Assembly (NCBI GenBank): GCA_003260075.1
Contig: QLIY01000081.1
Location: 1,256 to 65,255 of the forward strand
DNA from: Phallusia mammillata
Taxonomy: Eukaryota; Chordata; Ascidiacea; Phlebobranchia; Ascidiidae
Reading direction: 5' to 3'
DNA: 64,000 bases
The position numbers were made by a program, and so were the translations under genes. Below, one piece after another: positions 40,501 to 49,500 of the stretch. Under the pieces are notes generated by a model, which ran no database searches, was not told the DNA's origin, and worked only from the letters and a program-made list of their open reading frames with translations. Within the stretch, counting starts at the first letter, position 1. Each line of letters starts with the position of its first letter.

Positions 40501-43500
40501 TATAATTTCAACTGCAGACTCATAAAATTTAAAACCAACAACAAACACTTATTTTTTCACAGCTCTTAAAGTCATCTTTTCTCACTGTGTAAGCCGCCCC
40601 TTTTGTACACAAACGGTAACTTCAAATGAATGTGAAAAAACGGTTTTATCTTATCAACATCTGAAAACAATTATTTCAGAATTCGAGCATTTCGCAAAAT
40701 AAACAACTGGTAACCCACAAACGAAACTGGACTGCAGACCATGGTAATAACAACAAGGTGTAAAAATGCGTTGTTTAAAAAAATTTCAAATATTTTTGAC
40801 TTTTCGTGCCACCGATTACTAACACAAGCACGTAGTTATCAATATACCCAACAGCTTGCTGAAATGTTATCATCACCCTATGTTTTGTGTCCAACATACG
40901 TGACTGATACATGAACTCATGGAACCACCGCTAAGTTGACGCGGTTTTCCTAATCCCAGCAGTTACAAGGATTTCAACACAGATCAGCATCTAATCTACC
41001 CTTCACGAGTAACCACAGCTATTTAAGAAACGCACCCTGCAGCACAGCATGAAAAACGTAATACATAAAATAGATAAAAGATTCGATAAGTTTGGGCACA
41101 GCGTTATGAAAATTTTAACTTGCATGGTTGTTTCTTGATTTTACTTTTTGGGGGGGGGGGATTCGATAAGTTTGGGCACAACGTTATGAAAATTTTAACT
41201 TGCATGGTTGTTTCTTGATTTTACTTTTTGAAAATTGCACAAATTTTCGAAACGTTGTCAGTTTATTTTAAGGTTTATTTTCGTGAATAAATACTGTCAA
41301 GTGGAAGTAACAAATATAAATTACTTCACAATTGTTATTGGAAATGTTTAGAAACTAATAACTTTTCATTAAGCTAATTAGCTAAAAGTTTCCACAAAAC
41401 ATCGTCAAACGTTTTAACGAAATAATCAATTTAACAAACTATTTCCTCCACAGTGGCCCACTTTTAACAAACTCATGTCAGTGAGTAAACGAATTTTCAC
41501 TTAACATATACTATGTCCGCAAAACAAAAAGTTTACCTCAATAAACCAACGAATCGGTCAAGCCAAAAACAAGGACAACCAACAAACGGTTTTAACTTCT
41601 ACACTAACCATCAGAAAATCCACAAAACCACTGCACAATTTTTCGAAAATAAATTCAATCGGCTTTAAAAACTAAAAACTGCTGGGTGATGCTGAACAGT
41701 AGTAATAGATCGATTGTGGCTCAGGCACCTCATCTAATAAACCTCGGCTTCTGCAGTTAACTTTATTCAACGGATCTAAGTATGTGATTTCGTCGTTAGG
41801 TTTCAGCACTGAACACTTAGCAGATAGATGGTAGAACTAATTATAAAGTGAAAACATTAAACCTTATCTCACTTTATAAGAAAGGAAGGAACTTTGCATG
41901 GAAAGCCAAGTATTCAGGTAATCTAAAAAGGCACTCCTTTTTTACGCTCAATTCCACAACATTAAGTTACCAAATAAACTTTCAACTTGAACAAGATAAC
42001 TAACCTCAAAACTTTCCACCTCCCGAACACAACAGCCGGTGATATTTTGCCCTCAAATTAAACCTACTTCCAACATAAAATTTCACCATTGGACACCTGT
42101 TCTTCCTGCAACTAATCGCTACAGAAGCTGAACTGTCCAGAAACTGTGAAAAAATGCTAGTAGCTGAACGGCAGGAGTTAATAGTTTTACTCAACAGAAA
42201 CTTGAGAGGAAATTATACGTCAAGAACTTGACCCCGGGACGAGCGTCGCACGTCTGCCGGAATTCAGAACCTGTTTTGGGGAATAACGCTTGATCAGTCA
42301 CTTGAAGAACTTCGACAAGCATTTAATCACTCGTGGATGGGGTTGTCTTTCCTTCCGACATCTGGACTTGTTCTTAGTTATGGAAATAAAGTGCTGTGCG
42401 TCAACTACCGCGGTTTGCTTCGTGGATTTTTTGTGGTTGCACGTTTTGTTTCCAAAATTTTGTTGGTATTTTCACTTCAGAAAACAGAACCTGAAACCTT
42501 TGCCCATCTGTGATTTTATCAGGTGGTAGATTCGAAACAAACTTGTTGGTGAGTCGGTGAAGTGGTTACAACTTTTGGCTGTTAAACAGCATAATTGCTC
42601 CTAACTAACAGTTCAAAACACGTCAGCATTTGCAAGAGAAATATAAGCCCCTAAAGTTTAAAGAAAGAAAAAAAGCATTTTAATGAAACTTACCTGTGGA
42701 TAAAATCAAAGATCCAAAATAAATAAATAAAAAACAAAGCATGGCTTGAGAGGTTTTATCCATTGCAAAGATGTTTTGTAGGAAATTCCATGCACACTAG
42801 CGTTTAACCTGATATGCGAATGCAAACCCTTTGCTTTGCATTATACAAACCAAGCACTCCTATGGTTTTCAAAGTCACAAAACCTTAAAAAGGTTCGAAT
42901 TACATCTGTTTCTGTGTCCATCTCCCTGGACTATCCCAACTTGACGAGAACCAGCCCAAACCCTAATCTCCACCGCTTCATCTCACAAACAAACATAAAA
43001 CAACAACAAAATACGTAAACGATTACGTCACAATGACGTCACTCACGTTACCACGTGGTAGACGATCGACCACCGTTGCAGCGTCGGACGTTCGAGAAAG
43101 TTGAAGGTCGCGATCTTTAACATCCGGTATCGCGACTTCCGCTTCGATGGAACAGTGAAGTAGATCGGCTTCCCGTGCAAACTCATCTTGCGCTTGCGGA
43201 TCTCCGCGTGGTGGTGCTGTTGTGCGTTGCCGTGGTGATGCGTGGCCCAGCCAGCGGGAGCGCGGAGGATCTAAGGGAGGAAGAACATAGATAAACGTCA
43301 GAAGTCGACATTAGATGGCGCAACTGAGTGTTGTTTAATTTAAAAAATAGGGGTGCGAGTTTTCAGTTTGCGAGTACGAGGTTGGTACAATCCACACAGC
43401 AACAAAAGTTTTCGTTCAAATCATGACGTGGAAATAAGCGTCATGCGAAAGTATTTATTGAGCTAATATTGTACGTATAATTCTCTGGTGATAATTTTTA

Positions 43501-46500
43501 GTTTTTTACAATCTAAATGTCGCTTCTGGTTCACAAACCTTATAATTCCCGACAACAACGGCGGAAATGAAACTGTGGGGATTTCGAACAGCGGAATAAA
43601 TGGTGGGTACAATTAGACACGAGATGTCGCTTGTGAGTGGGCTGGAAGTTTAAACGGTGGCATCAAAAGAAATTACAAAAGAGCGACTGGCACAAATAGT
43701 AAGAGAGATAACATTTTAGTGTCATTAACCAAAATTCGAGCAATGGTAAACGGAGTGCTAAAAAATATGGTTATTTTTAAGAAACAAAAATTATAAAACA
43801 AGAATAATCTACAAAAAAGTGTGTCAACGTTATCAATGCTTTAATGTGGACGCGTTACATTTGCATCGGCATTGCTTTTACAATGACCTTGGCGCGACAC
43901 GCTCAAGGTCAGCACGTGGCCCCGTATATTGTTACAGATTCCGTGTGAGCGTTGTCGCTTAATTAAGTTCTGACGTTAGAAGGAGGAACTAATTTAAAGC
44001 AAATTAGCAATTACTTTGTTTCGCGGGCTAGTTATTGAAACACAAACACTGTGAAAGTAATAACTTTTTATTGTGACCGACTTTGTAATGTTTGACCATA
44101 GAAATCACTGACCTGTGCGGCGAGCGACGGCCTTCTACCGCTTCGGATATTGTGTCGTCTTGCTGATTCGGTTTCTGACGTGTCAGCACTCCATTTGTCA
44201 CCGCCAGTCGTCGAATTATTGCTCTGAACAAAACAAAAAGAAATTTGCACCTGTAATGTTGAATGATTGCAAATGTTCGATATTCAAACGAAGTAACCCA
44301 AGAAAACGGAATCAAGCGCAGAAAGTCGCACAAAGGCGTGTTTGATGAATACTACGTTTGTGTGTTACATCATGTTTGTATTGCTTAACATAAATTCTAT
44401 TTGAATAAGGTTCTGAAAATTGTATTTTTATACGCAGAACATATTTTAATTGTTTTTTTTAATGGAAAATTTAGACGATCCTTCAAGGAAAATTTAACAC
44501 ATAATTTTCTGATTTGAATAAAATATTGACAATAGCATGTTTAAAAAACTTCTGACAAAACTTCTGAGGATTCCAGTTAAAATTTTCAAATTTGACGAAA
44601 AACTTAACAACTTACGTCGAAAAAACGCGGAAAAGTCGAAGGACGCCGCAATATTGACGTGGTTTGGTGAGTGACCTTGGTTTCACCTTCACCGTCCTCG
44701 GTCGCTACTGCGTCACTGAATGTGACGCGCGATGATTTCATTGTGGCGTCACTGTGTTGCTCTTCGTCGTCTGTTTCGCTTTCCGGATAACTTTGCTCCT
44801 CTGCAAAAAAACGGATTTAAATAATTATTTATCAACTCAAATTCCCTAAAACTGTTTTGTTCGGTTTAAGAACTTTCCGTGAATACGAGTTATAATGGTA
44901 ACATCAAATAACTTTACGCTTGTGCTGTGCTCGCAAATATTTTACTTTGTTTCTCTGAAGAAGCCCTGCCGTTCTGGTGGGCGAAACGTCAGCAAAAATA
45001 CAAGTTCTCGAAAACAACTAGTATTTTATCATACAAACTAAATATCAATTTTTTTAATTTGAATAAATTTACGTTTAAGATTTATCTGAAATAAGTGTTT
45101 CCTCTACATCTGGTCAAAGCTGTTGGTTTGTAATAAAAGCAAAAAGTTTTCACTTGCTTTTTGTGCTTTCTATTTCGATTCGTAATATTGCGAGCAGATT
45201 AAAAGAGTTTCTAACATTAACATTTTAAACTCGTTTGTTAAAAAACAACTTTTATTTTAAGGTACTGTCAAGAGATCGTTACTGTTTTGATGATAAAAAA
45301 GGTTTCAAAATATGACTATGTGAAATACGAATCTGGTTGCAAACTTTTCGACGACATTGATTGGTGTTTGCTTTTGAATTCCCAATCCAAAGTGTCAACT
45401 TTTACTTGAAGCGGTGTGTGTCTAATCCATTTTCGTTTCGCGTTGGATTTTAGCACTAAGTATGGAAAAGTTTTCGTGCGTAATACAATCGCTTCCACAG
45501 TATCACATGTACTTGCGATTAAGCCGCGCTGAAAGCACATGGCATATTGGGAGTTGTGCGGATGAGTTTATACCAAGTGATGGGTTCAACTTGCAAGAAA
45601 ATACTAATTTATTAAAAAGGCTTCGTGCTAGTCTAGTAGAAAACGTGACGGACGTTTAAAAAAAGTGTTGCAAAATTGATTTAAACTCCAACCTTTTATT
45701 TTAAAGCGCCTTTTGATATTAACATTAAACTTATCATTTGAAGACAAGTAACTCTTTTAAACTTGTTTATGCCCAACTTTTTGCGTAACTTCAGCGAGAG
45801 CCGCATTCGCTATTTCCACAGAATCACTTAAAACGCATTTAAACAAGCATTTATGTTTGCAATATGACTTTCTGTATTCTCAGACATTTGCATTTGGGGC
45901 TGATTTTTCCTGGAAAAACTTTTAGTGTGATTGACATCAAGCGTTTACATGGTAAACAGTCGGTGCCAATTTCTTACTTGGTTCCATCACAAAGCTTGCA
46001 ACACAACAAAATCTACCCAAATAAACAGCGCGTGTAACTTAACACGTTAATAGTCGCTTAGTGGCCCAAAAAACAACAACAAAACCAGTCCAGAAGAACA
46101 GGGTGTTGCACTAAGTCGCGGATAAAACCTTTACATTAGCGGGTTTTAGAGCACAATGACGCACTTAGCTATCGCCAATTGTGTAGTTTTCCTTCAAGAT
46201 TTATGGAAAAGTGTAGTTTAGTAAAGGCAAATTTGAAACAAATAAAAGATGAATTTATTTAAAGTCAACGAGTTTTTAATAACTCTAGTTTTTAAAGCAA
46301 CACCGTAAATAATTTATCGCCAAATGTGAAAACAAATGATTTTTTCAACAAATTAATCCCCAATGTAATCTCTCTTGGTGTTTAAAGTGCAGAAATACGT
46401 AAAACATGACAATTCAAAAGTAAAAATGTAATTCAGGTTGAAACTTCGAACTAATGTTATGGAGTACAAAAGGTTCAGTTAATATGTGGTTGTACCGGAA

Positions 46501-49500
46501 CAATGTCACAACGCACCACAGTGTAGGTGGTGCAACGGTAAACATAAATACATGTGTAGAGTCGGTGACAATTGGTGTGGGGGAACTTAGTGGCAATGTT
46601 CAGCCGTACATAAGAAGAAACGCTGTTTCCTGCAACCTACATGTAACAGACCATGGGTGGTTACACGATTAGTTACCCCACTCTCTTTTCACCACATTTG
46701 TTATTTTTATTAATACATTTGCTTTAAATTCATTTTCATTGCAGAGCCCTTGCACAAACTAAGTTTGGCAATTAGGCTATCATCAGTTTTGCGTGCGGTT
46801 TTCATGCACCAATACTTTGCGTGTGTATTATATACCTCCAGCTCAAATGTATAAGGAAAGTAAACTTATACATGACGCTATTTTAATGATTGATGCAAAG
46901 ACTGCAATTAATTTTATACATCATAAACAAGTGCCCGCTTCAAAAACACATTATTTAAACTTTTAATACAATTATACATAACAATTAACGCAATTGTGTG
47001 TGTTGTCATTCATAGACGAATTAAAGGACATGTGCAATACGTAAATACAAGTTATACAGTCCCACACACAGTGTATATTAAAGAATCTCGCCACGGTAGT
47101 AAACCACTTTTCGCGACAAGCAGTCAAACCACAGTGACAAGTCCTTATACGTGAATGTTACGACATAATGGGTTGGATTCTAGAATACCGGGAAAGACTG
47201 AGGAAACGCGAAACAACGAGGACTAACTGTGTTGACCGTAAATATCACAACAAGTTATATTTTAAATTTGTACAACGTTTTTCAAATGTCTGACCAACAT
47301 AAGAAACAAGCTTGGGTATAATTTAACAAAACACGATGACTGCAGATTATTCAAAAACCAACCTTTAAATGTTGTAAATTTGAACACTGTATGGTAAAGG
47401 TATGATATATTAAATTTAATATGCAGCAAATTACAAGAAACTCGTCCAAAAGTAGCCCGAATTGAAGTGCAACATATCACACTTTCTCGTCAATTTAATT
47501 TTTAATTCATGTCTAATCAACCGGTGAATGCCCTTTCCGTATTTTTCAAAACAGCGTTTATATGTATCTGTTGTTATGCTTCACCTACTGAAACTATCCA
47601 TAAGTCCTTGAACACTTATGTTAACGAAGTTACATATGTGGTATTTCTATGAGCTTCTTACAAGAATGGGCAACACATACGACCAACAATAACTAACACA
47701 TATATACCGACGCACATGAAATACCCCTCTATAAAATCGTCATGGTGTTTACAGCTAAACTAATCAGAGCAGGTCAAGACTAACAAAGATGTGTAACAAC
47801 ATCAAGCTGCCTTTGAAATGTTTCAATTAGAATCAAAATTTTATACCAGCGATTGTGAAAACCAAGGCACAAAGTTATTTTAAACAAAACAAGAACCAAG
47901 AGTCCGTTGGGTAGAGCTACACAACACAACTTACTTTAAAGGTTTTAAACCAATCCTGAAATCCAGTGTAACTTTGCGAACCAACTAATGCAGGCGGCAA
48001 AACAGAATGACTCCTTCACGGGCCGACAGAGCTTCAAAAGACCGGGTTGGCAAGGGAAAAAGTCTCGATTCGCGGCAACTGAAGTGAAATGCGCGATAGA
48101 CAGCATTTTCGCCCCCCGACACTAATTGCTACCGGGTTGAGATTGTCAAAACACGAGTAAGGACAACCACCAAATGTCACGGTAGCAGTAACCACGGAAA
48201 CTGTTTCTATGCCCACCTTGATCGGATGTGTGTATCAAACAAAGGCGGTGAGGCATTACTGATGGAAAATACCGCTGCAGTGGATCAATGCTCAGGAAAG
48301 TTTGGTTGTAACGAAGCATCTTACAAATTAATTGTAACAATTCAATTCAATTCCTAATTTCATCTTTCAAAGTGCATTTGTGCAAAGTAAAATGGGGGGG
48401 GGGACAGTAGGTCAATGCTCAGGAAAGTTTGGTTGTAACGAACCCTCTTACAAATTAATTATAACAATTCAATTCAGTTCAATTCCTAATTTCATCTTTC
48501 AAAGTGCATTTGTGCAAAGTAAAATTGTAATAGCCACGCATGTAATGAAAAATAAAATTGTGCTGAAATTCGAAAACTTGTTTTAGTTGGCCGAAACATT
48601 TGGGCCGAATAAGTCGTTTGCCGATGTTTGGTTTCGACCCGAACCTTTTTTCTAACATTCAGCCGAAACCAAACTTCTTTATTGCATAAAATTTCTGACG
48701 TTTAAAATTGGACTTGTGACTGAATATTCGATTTCGCTTCAAAGCTTTTGAGGAGGGTTCGGCACACCACTAGTTGAAACAACCAAACTTCTTTCAGTAA
48801 GTGAACAGACCTGCACGAAGCTCGTAACAAGTTTCAACCAACACATGTGGTGGGAAACCGTGAAATCAATAACTTTTGTCTCAAGTTTGTGGGTTGGTTA
48901 ACTTGTCATTCCTTATTGTTTCACATGACAATCAAAGTGAATCGCACAACATTAAACAATACCAGCTTTGTTTTTCAAACTATGATGTCACAAGTGTTGG
49001 TTTGTGATTCAGAAAAATAACCACAGCTGGAGGGAGTGATGCAACCAAAGTTATCCGCCAAATTCGCTACTTGTGGGCAAAAACCATTGGGTGCAGAACC
49101 GACAACACGTATTGATACGCATGATCGCTCACAGGTGCGTAACAAAAAGCCTTCATGACGATCGACACCTGTTGCAGGGTCACGTGGTTATGCGGAGTGT
49201 TTTGAACACAAACAATGCGGTCACCAGGGCAACCGGTGGTGGTAAATGCCTTTGCACGATTTTAGTTGAATGAACAAATGGTTGAAGCCAGTTACTTTTG
49301 ACGGGTGAGGTTTGGGTCAAAATGCTCAAGATTCCCTGTGTTGCAAAAGTACTTCTAATGTCGTTTTTTTAGGTTCTAGAAATTATTTTTGACTTAGTCT
49401 TGGCGGGCAGCGCACAAGTGCGTTATGCTTAGAATGCTCGCCTGTTTATTGTAAGTCAATTGCAACAATTTATTGGATACTTTAGTGGTAGATGACTTTA

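Larger units (their letters stand above)
37405..42005. other. Large KCNQ intron, central part
   Basis: Contains the X-box pair and short ORF near 38.2-38.6 kb and a G10-marked duplication at 41081-41230. The 137-codon plus frame at 37750-38163 and the 98-codon minus frame at 39118-39414 are not recognised and have no supporting splice or promoter signals. Confidence 0.4.

Noticed and set aside
46745-46800. CTGATGA on the minus strand as another hammerhead
   Set aside because: Aligns with the 22745 family but has lost the GAAA box, so it is only a decayed copy.
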